In this document: positions 1-7,731 of the stretch, in pieces | How the letters are laid out: each line of letters starts with the position of its first letter | How positions within the stretch are numbered: the first letter of the stretch is position 1 | NCBI GenBank assembly: GCA_023387695.1 | Contig: JAEWHT010000083.1 | Span: forward strand, 1 to 11,920 | Direction of reading: 5' to 3' | Length of the DNA: 11,920 nt | Source of the DNA: Pseudomonadota bacterium | Lineage (GTDB): Bacteria > Pseudomonadota > Alphaproteobacteria > Rhizobiales > Xanthobacteraceae | The notes under the pieces: generated by a model | What the model saw: the letters and a program-made list of their open reading frames with translations, nothing else | The model's database searches: none | What the model was told of the DNA's origin: nothing | Program-made: the position numbers and the translations under genes

Positions 1-5
1 CCACC

Positions 6-52
6 TCGGTTCGCATTGCATGCGAACCGATCCTCCCCCTCGAGGGGAGGAT
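6..52. repeat. Two back-to-back hairpins at the left edge
   Basis: The first hairpin has perfect 11-base arms at 6-16 and 20-30 with a 3-base loop. The second has 9-base arms at 30-38 and 44-52 around a 5-base loop and is made of C/G runs (CCTCCCC / GGGGAGG). No T-tract follows on either strand, so a canonical intrinsic terminator is not evident. The C/G-run hairpin resembles the arm ends of the larger repeat between serC and serA, so it may be a fragment of that dispersed family or a termination or processing structure for a gene left of the window. The rest of 1-275 contains no convincing gene. Confidence 0.5.
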
Positions 53-233
53 GGGCACCGTTTGCTGGGCCACCCCTTACCGCGATCTTTCGGGCATCGA
101 TTGATGCCTCCCACCGAATCCTGCGGATGCCGCTGTGCGACGGCTTGCGGGGGCGGCTGGATTAAGGTTATCGCGGCTTTAGGGCATTCCCCGTAGACCG
201 GGGGCGTGGACCTGCCCGCGGCCTCGGGCGATA

Positions 234-248
234 CTAACCCTTTCTTAA
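234..248 (+). promoter_or_regulatory. CtrA-like box upstream of the PAS kinase
   Basis: CTAA (234-237), seven bases (238-244), TTAA (245-248). This matches seven of eight fixed bases of the alphaproteobacterial CtrA consensus TTAA-N7-TTAA. The site ends 27 bases before the GTG at 276 and 60 bases before the ATG at 309. If CtrA bound here as an activator over a -35 region, transcription would begin near the GTG, which would favour the ATG as start or imply a leaderless message. Short AT-rich matches can arise by chance, but this one sits in GC-rich sequence directly ahead of a kinase of the family that feeds CtrA control. Confidence 0.4.
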
Positions 249-275
249 GGCTGCCATTCCCGGCAGTCGCCCTGT

Positions 276-3200
276 GTGACGCGTGAGCGCGAGAACCAAG
301 CCGGTCGGATGACGAATTCGGATTTCCAGTTGCGAGGCGTCGGCGATCCGCGGTTGTCCGTGCATGCGACCTCTCCGCTGCCGGCCTGGCTGTGGTCGAC
401 CGATGGCAGCCGCGTGCTGTGGGCCAATGCGGTCGGCGCGAAATTCTTTGGCGCGACGAATGCGGCTGCGCTGACGCAGAAGACATTCGGACCTGCCGAT
501 GCCCATCGCCGCCAGGTCGCGAGGCTCGGCCGAAGCCTGTCCTCGAGCGGCGCTGTGCGGCTCGAGCGGCTGCGCGGCTTTGGCGCCGGGCTCGGCACGC
601 TGATGACCTGCGCATGTGCGCGGCTTTCCTTTTCCGATGGCGGCGAAGGCGTGCTCGTCACCGCGATGGATGCGGGCGCGCGCAGCATGCCGCTGGTCGA
701 GCGGCTGCATCGCCTGGTCGATGGCGCGTCCGTGCCGATGGCGGCGTTCGCGCCTGACGGCATGTTCGCCGGCGCCAGCGAAGCCGCACGCCCCCTGCTC
801 GGCTTTCGCGATCTTGGCGAAGCCGGCCTCGAACAGGCGCGCAGCGATGCGCTGGAAAAAGGCCGCGTCGAGATGCCGATCGGCATCGGCAACATGGTGC
901 TGCAGCGGGTCGGTGTCGGCAGCGACATGGGCCTCGTTGCGATGATCGAGCCGACGGTGGCGGAAAATGCGCCCGCGACCGAGAGCGTGCCGGAGGCTGC
1001 GGCTGAGATGGTGCATGAAACGGTGGCGGCTCCCGCGCCGGAAGCGGCGATCGAGCCCACGCCGCATGTTGTTGAAACGCCGCCGGTGCATTCGCCCGAC
1101 GCCGGGATCGTGATGTTCGATCCCTTTGCCGAGACGGACGAGACGCCGGCGCCCGCTGAAACATTCGTCGCTGCGGCTGAGCCGACCGCACACGAAGAAA
1201 CCGAGATCGTTGCGATCGAGGACGCGGTGATAGAGGCGGCCGAGGCTCCCGTTCCGGAGATGATCACGGAAGCGGCAGAGGTCGCGCCGGAAACTCCGGT
1301 TGAAAACCCGCACCCAGCCATCGTGCCGCCGCAAGCCGCGCCGATCACCAGCGACATGGTCGAGCCGCCGTCTGCATCTGCGGAGACACCGCGCCAGCAT
1401 CCGCTGCGTTTCCTGTGGCAGATGGATGCGCAGGGACGCTTTGTGCTCGGCTCGGATGAATTCATCCGCCTTATGGGCGCGCACACGGCGGCCGGCTTCG
1501 GGCGACCGTGGACCGAGATCGCCAACGAATTTTCGCTCGATCCCGATGGCCGCGTCGCGCAGGCGCTCGCGAGCCACGACACCTGGGCCGGCATCACCGT
1601 GAACTGGCCGGCCGATGGCGGCGAGCATTTGCCGGTCGAGCTGGCAGGCCTGCCGGTCTACGACCGCGAGCGCAACTTTGCCGGCTTCAAGGGTTTTGGC
1701 GTCTGCAGGGATCTCGATGGCCTCAACCGGCTGGATGCGCTGCGCCGCTACGAGCTGTTCGTCGAGCCGCACGCGCAGGCTCTTTCGGCCGATGTGGTCG
1801 AGCCTGAACCCGAACCGGAAGCGCCGCCGGTCGCGGCAGAGGCTCCGCCTCCGCCGCCCGAGCCTGAACCGCCGACCGCAAGTGAAAATCTAGCTGAACC
1901 CGAACCGCCCGCACTCTTCACCGAAGCGAATTCACACAAAGCCGATTTGGAAACGCCAGTGGAAACGCCTCCGAATGTCGTGCCGTTCCGCGCACCCGGT
2001 GATCCCAGATCGCTCGGCGATCAGAGGTTACAGGGTGATCAGAGATCGCCGACGCTGACGCCGGTCGAGAACAGCGCCTTCAACGAGCTCGCGCGGCAAT
2101 TATCCGAGCGCCTCGAACGTGAGCGCGAACAGATTGTCACTGCTGCGGCCGAGCCGCCGGCTGAGGAGATCGCGCATGACGCGGCGCTGCCGCCCGAGCC
2201 GGTGATGCCTGAGCCTGTGATCACCGAGCCCGTGATGTCAGAGCTTGAGGCGCCGCCGGCCGCGGCCGAATGGTTGACCGAGCCCGCACCGCCCGCGCAG
2301 GGCCACAGCACGCGCGACCGCGCGCTGCTCGATTTGATTCCGACGGGCATGCTGATCTACCGGCTCGATCGCCTGCTCTACGCCAACCCGGCGTTTCTCG
2401 CGCGCATGGGCTATTCAAGTCTGGCAGTACTTGAAGATGCCGGCGGGCTCGATGCGCTTTATGTCGAGCCGGGCGTCTCCGCCGCCAGCAGCACCTCGCA
2501 ATCAGGCACGCCGGTGACGATCAGCGCTGCGATCGCCAATGGCGAGCAGCCGCTCGCAACGACGGAAGCGCATCTGCACACGATCGACTGGGACGGCGCC
2601 AGCGCCCACGCGCTGATCTGCGCGCTGCCGCAGCCTGTCGTGGCGGCACCCGAGATCACCGCGCCGCCGGTCGTGTACACCGAGAGCGTCGTTGCGGAAT
2701 CCTTCCCCTACGCGCCCGATCTCGAGCCCGAGGCGGGCGATGCCGACGCGGAAGATCTCGCCGCGATCCTCGACACCACGGCCGAGGGCATCGTGATGTT
2801 CGATGCCGAAGGCAACATCCACGCCTGCAACCGCAGCTCGGAAGCGCTGTTCGGCTATGACGGCGAAACGCTGATGCAGCAGAATCTGCTGACGCTGTTC
2901 GCGCCCGAGAGCCAGCATGTGGTGATCGACTATCTCGAAAGCCTGAAGAGCGGAGACATTTCGAGCCTGCTCGACCACGGCCGCGAGGTGCTGGGCCGCG
3001 AGAAGAAGGGCGGCGTGCTGCCGCTCGCCATGATCATGGGCCGTACGCGGCCGGATGGTCCGAATTTCTTTGCCGTGTTCCGCGATCTCTCGCATGCCAA
3101 GAAGGACGAGAGCGAGCTGACGCAGGCGCGACGCCTGGTCGACGGCGCCGCGAATGCCAAGGCCGATATGCTGGCGCGGATCAGCCACGAGATCCGCACG

Positions 3201-3848
3201 CCGCTCAACGCCATCATCGGCTTTGCCGAGGTAATGATCTCCGAACGTTTCGGCACTCTGGGCAATGAGCGCTACGGCGAATACATGAAGGACATCCGCG
3301 CCTCCGGCGAGCGCGTGATCGCCATCATCGATGATCTCTTGGAGCTGTCGCGGATCGAGACCGGCAAACTCGATCTCAATTTCGCCAACCTCAATCTCAA
3401 CGACCTCGTCGAAGCCTGCGTCACCGTAATGCAGCCGCAGGCGAACCGCGAGCGCATCATCATCCGCACCTCGCTCGCGCATGCGCTGCCGCAGGTGACG
3501 GCGGATACGCGCGCGCTGCGGCAGGTCACGATGAATTTGATCTCGAACTCGATCAGGCTTGCCAGCGCCGGCGGCCAGGTGATCGTCTCGACCGCGCTCT
3601 CCGACCGCGGCGAGGTCGCCTTGCGCATCCGCGACACCGGCCATGGCCTGAGCGAACAGGAAGTCGCCGCCGCCATGGAGCCGTTCCGCACGCCGCCGCC
3701 CGGCGATGCCGCGGACAATTCCGCGCTGAGCCTGTCGCTGACCAAAGCGCTGGTCGAAGCCAACCGCGCCCAGTTCAACATCAAGAGCGCAGGCCATTCC
3801 GGTACGCTGATCGAAGTGACCTTCGCGCCGGTGGTGGCAAGGGCGTAA
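276..3848 (+). CDS. Multi-PAS sensor histidine kinase, PdhS/PleC/DivJ-like
   Basis: A 1190-residue cytoplasmic-looking kinase with no clear membrane segment. PAS-like regions lie near residues 30-130, 375-483, 681-790 and 826-945, separated by Pro/Glu/Ala-rich linkers (about 228-370 and 500-680). The HisKA H-box is SHEIRTPLNAI with phospho-acceptor H971, followed by IIGFAEVM. The ATPase domain has an N-box (NLISNSIR, N1091), a G1 box (DTGHG, 1120-1124) and MEPF as F-box. The G2 box is abnormal: SALSLSLTK (1149-1157) where GTGLGLxLTK is expected. The tail (KALVEANRAQFNIKSA, then GTLIEVTF) resembles PdhS and PleC, which act on DivK in the CtrA pathway at the cell pole; the substrate here is inferred. 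No receiver domain is present. Start choice is uncertain: neither GTG 276 (used for numbering) nor ATG 309 has a good ribosome binding site, and a stop at 246-248 limits upstream extension. The gene converges on the chemoreceptor. Confidence 0.88.
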   Translation: MTRERENQAGRMTNSDFQLRGVGDPRLSVHATSPLPAWLWSTDGSRVLWANAVGAKFFGATNAAALTQKTFGPADAHRRQVARLGRSLSSSGAVRLERLRGFGAGLGTLMTCACARLSFSDGGEGVLVTAMDAGARSMPLVERLHRLVDGASVPMAAFAPDGMFAGASEAARPLLGFRDLGEAGLEQARSDALEKGRVEMPIGIGNMVLQRVGVGSDMGLVAMIEPTVAENAPATESVPEAAAEMVHETVAAPAPEAAIEPTPHVVETPPVHSPDAGIVMFDPFAETDETPAPAETFVAAAEPTAHEETEIVAIEDAVIEAAEAPVPEMITEAAEVAPETPVENPHPAIVPPQAAPITSDMVEPPSASAETPRQHPLRFLWQMDAQGRFVLGSDEFIRLMGAHTAAGFGRPWTEIANEFSLDPDGRVAQALASHDTWAGITVNWPADGGEHLPVELAGLPVYDRERNFAGFKGFGVCRDLDGLNRLDALRRYELFVEPHAQALSADVVEPEPEPEAPPVAAEAPPPPPEPEPPTASENLAEPEPPALFTEANSHKADLETPVETPPNVVPFRAPGDPRSLGDQRLQGDQRSPTLTPVENSAFNELARQLSERLEREREQIVTAAAEPPAEEIAHDAALPPEPVMPEPVITEPVMSELEAPPAAAEWLTEPAPPAQGHSTRDRALLDLIPTGMLIYRLDRLLYANPAFLARMGYSSLAVLEDAGGLDALYVEPGVSAASSTSQSGTPVTISAAIANGEQPLATTEAHLHTIDWDGASAHALICALPQPVVAAPEITAPPVVYTESVVAESFPYAPDLEPEAGDADAEDLAAILDTTAEGIVMFDAEGNIHACNRSSEALFGYDGETLMQQNLLTLFAPESQHVVIDYLESLKSGDISSLLDHGREVLGREKKGGVLPLAMIMGRTRPDGPNFFAVFRDLSHAKKDESELTQARRLVDGAANAKADMLARISHEIRTPLNAIIGFAEVMISERFGTLGNERYGEYMKDIRASGERVIAIIDDLLELSRIETGKLDLNFANLNLNDLVEACVTVMQPQANRERIIIRTSLAHALPQVTADTRALRQVTMNLISNSIRLASAGGQVIVSTALSDRGEVALRIRDTGHGLSEQEVAAAMEPFRTPPPGDAADNSALSLSLTKALVEANRAQFNIKSAGHSGTLIEVTFAPVVARA
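1998..2051 (+). repeat. Three 18-base tandem repeats in a kinase linker
   Basis: Three in-frame units at 1998-2015, 2016-2033 and 2034-2051 encode GDPRSL, GDQRLQ and GDQRSP (residues 575-592) in the linker between the second and third PAS-like regions. The units use AGA, AGG and TTA, codons avoided elsewhere in this GC-rich gene. This looks like a local duplication in a disordered linker. Confidence 0.6.
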
Positions 3849-3868
3849 GGGGCTGAGCCTCTCTCCGC

Positions 3869-3955
3869 CGTCATGCCCGGGCTCGTCCCGGGCATCCACG
3901 TTCTTCCCCTCACGCGGCTAAGGCGTGGATGGCCGGGACAAGCCCGGCCATGACG
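3869..3955. repeat. Inverted repeat with two internal hairpins
   Basis: The 32-base arms at 3869-3900 and 3924-3955 match at 29 of 32 positions in inverted orientation, with a 23-base centre. Each arm also contains a perfect 9-base hairpin around a 5-base loop (ATGCCCGGG/CCCGGGCAT and ATGGCCGGG/CCCGGCCAT). Two of the three arm differences form one compensatory base-pair swap. The element fills most of the 121 bases between the converging kinase and chemoreceptor stops and could end transcription from both sides, though no T-tract is present. I recall this sequence type as very common in Bradyrhizobium-group genomes; translated, it yields the spurious peptides MAGTSPAMT and MPGTSPGMT. Confidence 0.85.
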
Positions 3956-3969
3956 AAAACTCGTGGTGA

Positions 3970-5943
3970 TTACGCCGCGCGCACCGTATCCAGGAACTTG
4001 CCGACCTCGAACTTCAGCCGGTTGCTGTCGCTCGACAGCGACTTTGCCGCTGACAGCACCTGCGACGATGCCGAGCCGGTCTCGACCGCGCCCTGCCGCA
4101 CGTTGCTGATGTTGGCGCTGACCTGCGTGGTGCCGGCGGCTGCGCTCTGGACGTTGCGCGAGATTTCACCGGTCGCGGCGCCCTGCTCTTCGACGGCAGC
4201 CGCGATGGTGGACGAGATCTCCGACAGCCGCTCGATGGTGCCGCCGATGGTCCTGATCGCACCGACGGACTCGTTGGTGGCGCCCTGGATGCTGGCGATC
4301 TGTTGACCGATCTCACCGGTCGCCTTCGCAGTCTGCTCGGCCAGCGCCTTGACCTCAGAAGCGACGACCGCAAAACCGCGCCCGGCCTCGCCCGCACGCG
4401 CCGCCTCGATGGTGGCATTGAGCGCGAGCAGATTGGTCTGGCCTGCGATGGCATTGATGAGCTCGACGACATCGCCGATGCGCGCGGCCGCCTTCGACAA
4501 TTCGCCGACGCGATCGTTGGTCTGGCCGGCCTGGCTGACGGCCTCGCCGGCGATGCGCGCGGAGGCCTGCACCTGGCGGCTGATCTCGCTGACGGACGCC
4601 GTCAACTCTTCCGCTGCTGATGCCACCGACTGCACGTTGGTCGCAGCCTCTTCGGAAGCCGCCTCGACCAGCGTGGCGAGCTCGGTCGAACGGCCCGCGG
4701 TCGTCGTCAGCGACGTCGCCGACGCTTCGAGCTCGGTCGCAGCGGACGATACCGTATCCACGATCTCGCCGATCGCGCCCTCGAAATCGTCGGCCATCCT
4801 GATCATGTCGGCGCGGCGGCGCTCGGCGGCGATCTTGTCCTGCCGGATCTTCTCTTCGGCTTCGTCGCGCGCCTTCTGCTCGGCATTGACCTTGAAGGTC
4901 TCGACGGCCTGCGCGATCTCGCCGATCTCGTCGGGTCGGCCGAGGCCGGGCAGCACGATTGCGAAATTGCCGTTGGCGAGCTCGATCATCGCGGCCCGCA
5001 TCGCAGCGAGTGGCTTCGAGACGGAGCGGCCAATGAAGAAGCCGAGGCCGAGTACGCCGGAAGCGATCAGAGCAATAGCAACGGCGATCCAGAACTGGAT
5101 GCTGTCACGCTCGGCATCGTTGAGCCGGTCGGCTTCGGCGCGGATGGTGTCGACGGACTTCGAGATCTGCTCGATCACCGGCTCGACCGACGCGAAAGCC
5201 TCCGACATCGCCTTCAATTCCGTCGCGAGCTTGAGCGCGGTTTCCATCCAGGCGGAGAAATCGCGCTGATAGTCGGACAGCTTCTGCCGCAGCTCGGTTT
5301 TCGCCGCGTCGGGAATGGCGGCGGCGTCGACGCCGGCCGAAAATTCCGAGGCACGCTTCTTGATCTCGGCGCCATATTTGGCGTCGCGGCGCAGCATGAA
5401 ATCCTTCTCGTGCCGGCGCATCATCAGCATGATCACCTTGAGCGGAGCATCATGGAGCTGATCGACCTTGCTTTCGATCTCGTGGACGGAGCCGCGCAGG
5501 CGGCCTTCGAGGCCGGAATTCTCATCCAACCCGAGGCGCTGCCGTTCCTCGACCACCGCGACAAAACGCGCCTGATAGGTCTTCAGCGAGGCGTTCATCG
5601 CGTCGATCTTCTGCGCAAGCTCGGGCTTGCCGAGCGCTGCAATCTTGCCGCGGAGTTTTTCGATATCGAGCGCGACCTGCTTGCTGATCTCGCTTTGGCG
5701 CTGCGCCCTCGTGGGATCGCTGCGCAGCAGGAAGTCCTTCTCGGCGCGGCGCGCTTCCAAAAGCTCGACCGCGATGTTGTTGTTGAGCTCGTAGATCGTG
5801 CGCGCGTTCTCGGCGGCGTCGCGATAGACGCCCATCGCGCGTTCGCCGTAGAGATGAATGCCGCCGATCAGAACGACACCGACGACACCAATGACGCCGA
5901 TCGCCGTGATCTTGTGAGTAAGCCGGAGGGAGAGGATCCGCAT
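3970..5943 (-). CDS. Methyl-accepting chemotaxis protein, HBM sensor type
   Basis: This 657-residue transmembrane chemoreceptor would pass ligand signals to CheA/CheW. A first membrane segment spans about residues 12-32. The periplasmic part (about 35-282) has the helical bimodular (HBM) layout, with the paired motifs RRAEKDFLLR and RRHEKDFMLR, one for each helical bundle. A second membrane segment lies near 283-305, then a HAMP domain (SKPLAAMRAAMIELANGNF onward) and a long signalling domain. The conserved hairpin tip, near residues 495-540, includes NAIAGQTNLLALNATIEAAR and GRGFAVVASEVKALAEQ. HBM domains in characterised receptors bind small organic acids such as TCA intermediates; the ligand here is unknown. 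The C-terminus (FLDTVRAA) shows no CheR-binding pentapeptide. No che gene is nearby, so this is an orphan receptor. The ATG has only a weak ribosome binding site (GGA about 9 bases upstream), but the N-terminal membrane helix supports this start. Confidence 0.93.
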   Translation of the reverse strand: MRILSLRLTHKITAIGVIGVVGVVLIGGIHLYGERAMGVYRDAAENARTIYELNNNIAVELLEARRAEKDFLLRSDPTRAQRQSEISKQVALDIEKLRGKIAALGKPELAQKIDAMNASLKTYQARFVAVVEERQRLGLDENSGLEGRLRGSVHEIESKVDQLHDAPLKVIMLMMRRHEKDFMLRRDAKYGAEIKKRASEFSAGVDAAAIPDAAKTELRQKLSDYQRDFSAWMETALKLATELKAMSEAFASVEPVIEQISKSVDTIRAEADRLNDAERDSIQFWIAVAIALIASGVLGLGFFIGRSVSKPLAAMRAAMIELANGNFAIVLPGLGRPDEIGEIAQAVETFKVNAEQKARDEAEEKIRQDKIAAERRRADMIRMADDFEGAIGEIVDTVSSAATELEASATSLTTTAGRSTELATLVEAASEEAATNVQSVASAAEELTASVSEISRQVQASARIAGEAVSQAGQTNDRVGELSKAAARIGDVVELINAIAGQTNLLALNATIEAARAGEAGRGFAVVASEVKALAEQTAKATGEIGQQIASIQGATNESVGAIRTIGGTIERLSEISSTIAAAVEEQGAATGEISRNVQSAAAGTTQVSANISNVRQGAVETGSASSQVLSAAKSLSSDSNRLKFEVGKFLDTVRAA

Positions 5944-6070
5944 AGTCGAAATCCAGTGATGAATAATGCAGTTGATGAAGCGCTAACGCATAAAAACTTC
6001 CGTTAATTTGCGGGCACGTAAGATTACGCGAATTATGACAGAATGCACGCAAGGGTGCACAGTCGCGGAT
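5944..6070. other. Gap between monooxygenase and chemoreceptor
   Basis: These 127 bases are clearly richer in A+T than the surroundings and should contain the chemoreceptor promoter (minus strand). Visible elements are an inverted pair TAACG (5984-5988) / CGTTA (6001-6005), a small palindrome CGTAA-GA-TTACG (6017-6028) and a 5-base-stem hairpin TGCAC/GTGCA (6044-6059). I cannot identify a confident -35/-10 pair, a complete CtrA box or a strong terminator for the monooxygenase, which ends at 6071. Confidence 0.3.
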
Positions 6071-7600
6071 TCACTCGCCGAACCATCGCGCTGCAGCAAG
6101 AGTCGCTTCGTCTATGTCGGGCGTGCCGTCACTCGCCCATGCGACAAAACCATCGGGACGCACCAACACGGTGCTCAGACCGAGTCGATCTTTCGGCGCA
6201 CACGCAACGTAATCGATCAGATCACGCCGGTGATTTGCGAGCGCTCGCAGCGGCGCACGCGCATCGAAGTCCAGCAACAGGCCTTTCGCCTGCCTGAGGC
6301 GTTCGCCCACCGTCGTGCCGTCAGCGAATTCAAAATCGGGAACACTGCGGCCGACGAGTGGATGACCACCGCCGAGATCGTAGCGCAGCGAAACGCCGCG
6401 CACACGCTCGGCGAAATAGGTCGCGCCGTCGCGGGTTTCGATGAGATCGCGGATGATCGCCTGAAGCGCGCGGGCACTCGGCGTCGGCCGCATGATCGCG
6501 ACTTGCGCGCGCGACCAGTCGAGGATCTGAGCGCCGATGGGATGCCGCTCACGCGAATAAGTATCGAGCAGATTGTCCGGCGCGTGACCGCGGATCGTCG
6601 CGGCCAGCTTCCAGCCGAGATTCATGGCGTCACCAAGACCGAGATTAAGCCCCTGCCCGCCCAGTGGCGAATGGGTGTGGGCGGCATCGCCCGCGAGCAG
6701 CACGCGTCCCCTGCGATAGGTCGTGGCCTGACGGGCGCGGTCCGTCCAGGTCGTGGCAAGCCGAAGCGTCGTGATGGTAACGTCGGTGCCGGAGACGCGG
6801 CGCAACACGTCCTGCACATGCTCGCGCGTGATCGGCGCGCTCCGGTGGAACGCGCCGCCGTCGAAATCGACCAGCGCAATCGTCCCCGGTTGCGCGAAGG
6901 TGTACATGCCCGTGGCCGTGTAGTTGCGGCCGGGCTTCAGTTTCTCCGGATCGGCGAGCTCGGCGTCGATGGAATAGCCGGTGAATTCGGGATCAGTGCC
7001 GACGAAATCGAATCCGCAAGCCTTGCGCACCGTGCTGCGGCCGCCATCGCAGCCGACCAGCCAGCGTCCGCGATAGGTTTCGCGAGCGGCCTCTACGATC
7101 ACGCTCTCATCTGAAGCAGCAATAGCAGTCACACCAAAACCGCGCCGGACCTCGACGCCCATGCTGCTGGCGCGCGCAGCCAAAACGGTCTCGAGCGTGT
7201 CCATGTCAACGGCAACACTGGCCTCGGCCGGTGTCGGCAGGCGCCAGGGCCATGCCGCGGCATTGACATCGTCCTGATAGAACTGGATGCCGGCGAAGTG
7301 ACCTGCGGGCTTCCGCGTCTGTTGCATCCAGTGTGCGGCACTCTTGATCGCGCCGGATTTCGCGCGCTGCGCGGCCAGAATATCATCCAGCAAACCGCGC
7401 CGGTGAAAGGCCTCGGTTGTCGGAAGCGATAAGCCGCGCAGGCCGAACGGCAGCTGCTTCAGCGCCGAATGCGGGCTTTGCGCCTGTTCCAGTACCAGCA
7501 CAGAAACACCGGCGAGCCGCAGCTCGCAGGCGAGAAACAGGCCGACGGGACCGGCACCGGCGATGACGACATCGTACAAAATGGGGGATTGATCGTGCAT
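6071..7600 (-). CDS. FAD-dependent aromatic monooxygenase, class A, Trx-like tail
   Basis: A 509-residue flavoprotein of the p-hydroxybenzoate-hydroxylase fold, the group containing phenol/chlorophenol hydroxylases, MhpA and polyketide or rifampicin hydroxylases. It is expected to use NAD(P)H and O2 to hydroxylate an aromatic substrate. All three family fingerprints are present: the dinucleotide fold GAGPVG (15-20) with ribose-binding E38, the DG motif CDGGRSTVRK (D185), and the second FAD motif GDAAHTHSPLGGQGLNLGLG (D305). The last 90 or so residues (FADGTTVGERLRQAKGLLL to VLVRPDGFVAW) match the thioredoxin-like C-terminal domain of phenol hydroxylases, without a CxxC pair. The start at 7600 is set by AGGAG six bases upstream; an in-frame GTG at 7714 would add 38 unconvincing residues. 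There is no neighbouring regulator or ring-cleavage gene, so the substrate cannot be inferred. Confidence 0.92.
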   Translation of the reverse strand: MHDQSPILYDVVIAGAGPVGLFLACELRLAGVSVLVLEQAQSPHSALKQLPFGLRGLSLPTTEAFHRRGLLDDILAAQRAKSGAIKSAAHWMQQTRKPAGHFAGIQFYQDDVNAAAWPWRLPTPAEASVAVDMDTLETVLAARASSMGVEVRRGFGVTAIAASDESVIVEAARETYRGRWLVGCDGGRSTVRKACGFDFVGTDPEFTGYSIDAELADPEKLKPGRNYTATGMYTFAQPGTIALVDFDGGAFHRSAPITREHVQDVLRRVSGTDVTITTLRLATTWTDRARQATTYRRGRVLLAGDAAHTHSPLGGQGLNLGLGDAMNLGWKLAATIRGHAPDNLLDTYSRERHPIGAQILDWSRAQVAIMRPTPSARALQAIIRDLIETRDGATYFAERVRGVSLRYDLGGGHPLVGRSVPDFEFADGTTVGERLRQAKGLLLDFDARAPLRALANHRRDLIDYVACAPKDRLGLSTVLVRPDGFVAWASDGTPDIDEATLAAARWFGE

Positions 7601-7606
7601 GAGACG

Positions 7607-7611
7607 CTCCT
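7607..7611 (-). promoter_or_regulatory. Ribosome binding site of the monooxygenase
   Basis: AGGAG on the minus strand lies six bases before the ATG at 7600. It fixes that start in preference to the in-frame GTG at 7714. Confidence 0.8.
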
Positions 7612-7731
7612 GTGGTCGCTGTTCGACCGGAGCGTTCCCTGCTTTTGAGATCACACGGACGAACGATTGAGCGCCTGCGTGGCGCCCGATGTTCGTCGCG
7701 GGGATCTCGTGCACAAGGCCAAAGACCAGAG

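Noticed and set aside
234..1772. 512-residue open frame on the minus strand opposite the kinase N-terminal half
   Set aside because: Arg/His-rich composition typical of a GC-biased shadow; no recognisable domain, and the sense frame has clear PAS-like regions.
2502..3899. 465-residue minus-strand open frame opposite the kinase catalytic half
   Set aside because: It lies opposite HisKA/HATPase coding sequence and starts inside the convergent repeat; no domain seen.
3929..4306. Open frame beginning MAGTSPAMT on the + strand
   Set aside because: It starts within the dispersed inverted repeat and runs antisense to the chemoreceptor; a known kind of spurious prediction.
6044..6059. Hairpin TGCAC/GTGCA as terminator of the monooxygenase
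   Set aside because: Only a 5-base stem and no T-tract on the minus strand, so it is too weak to call.
6008..7114. 368-residue + strand open frame opposite the monooxygenase
   Set aside because: Shadow frame with Arg/Ala-rich content; the opposite strand encodes all FAD motifs.
7601..7714. 38-residue N-terminal extension of the monooxygenase from GTG 7714
   Set aside because: The strong AGGAG lies before the ATG at 7600, and the dinucleotide fold begins normally from there.
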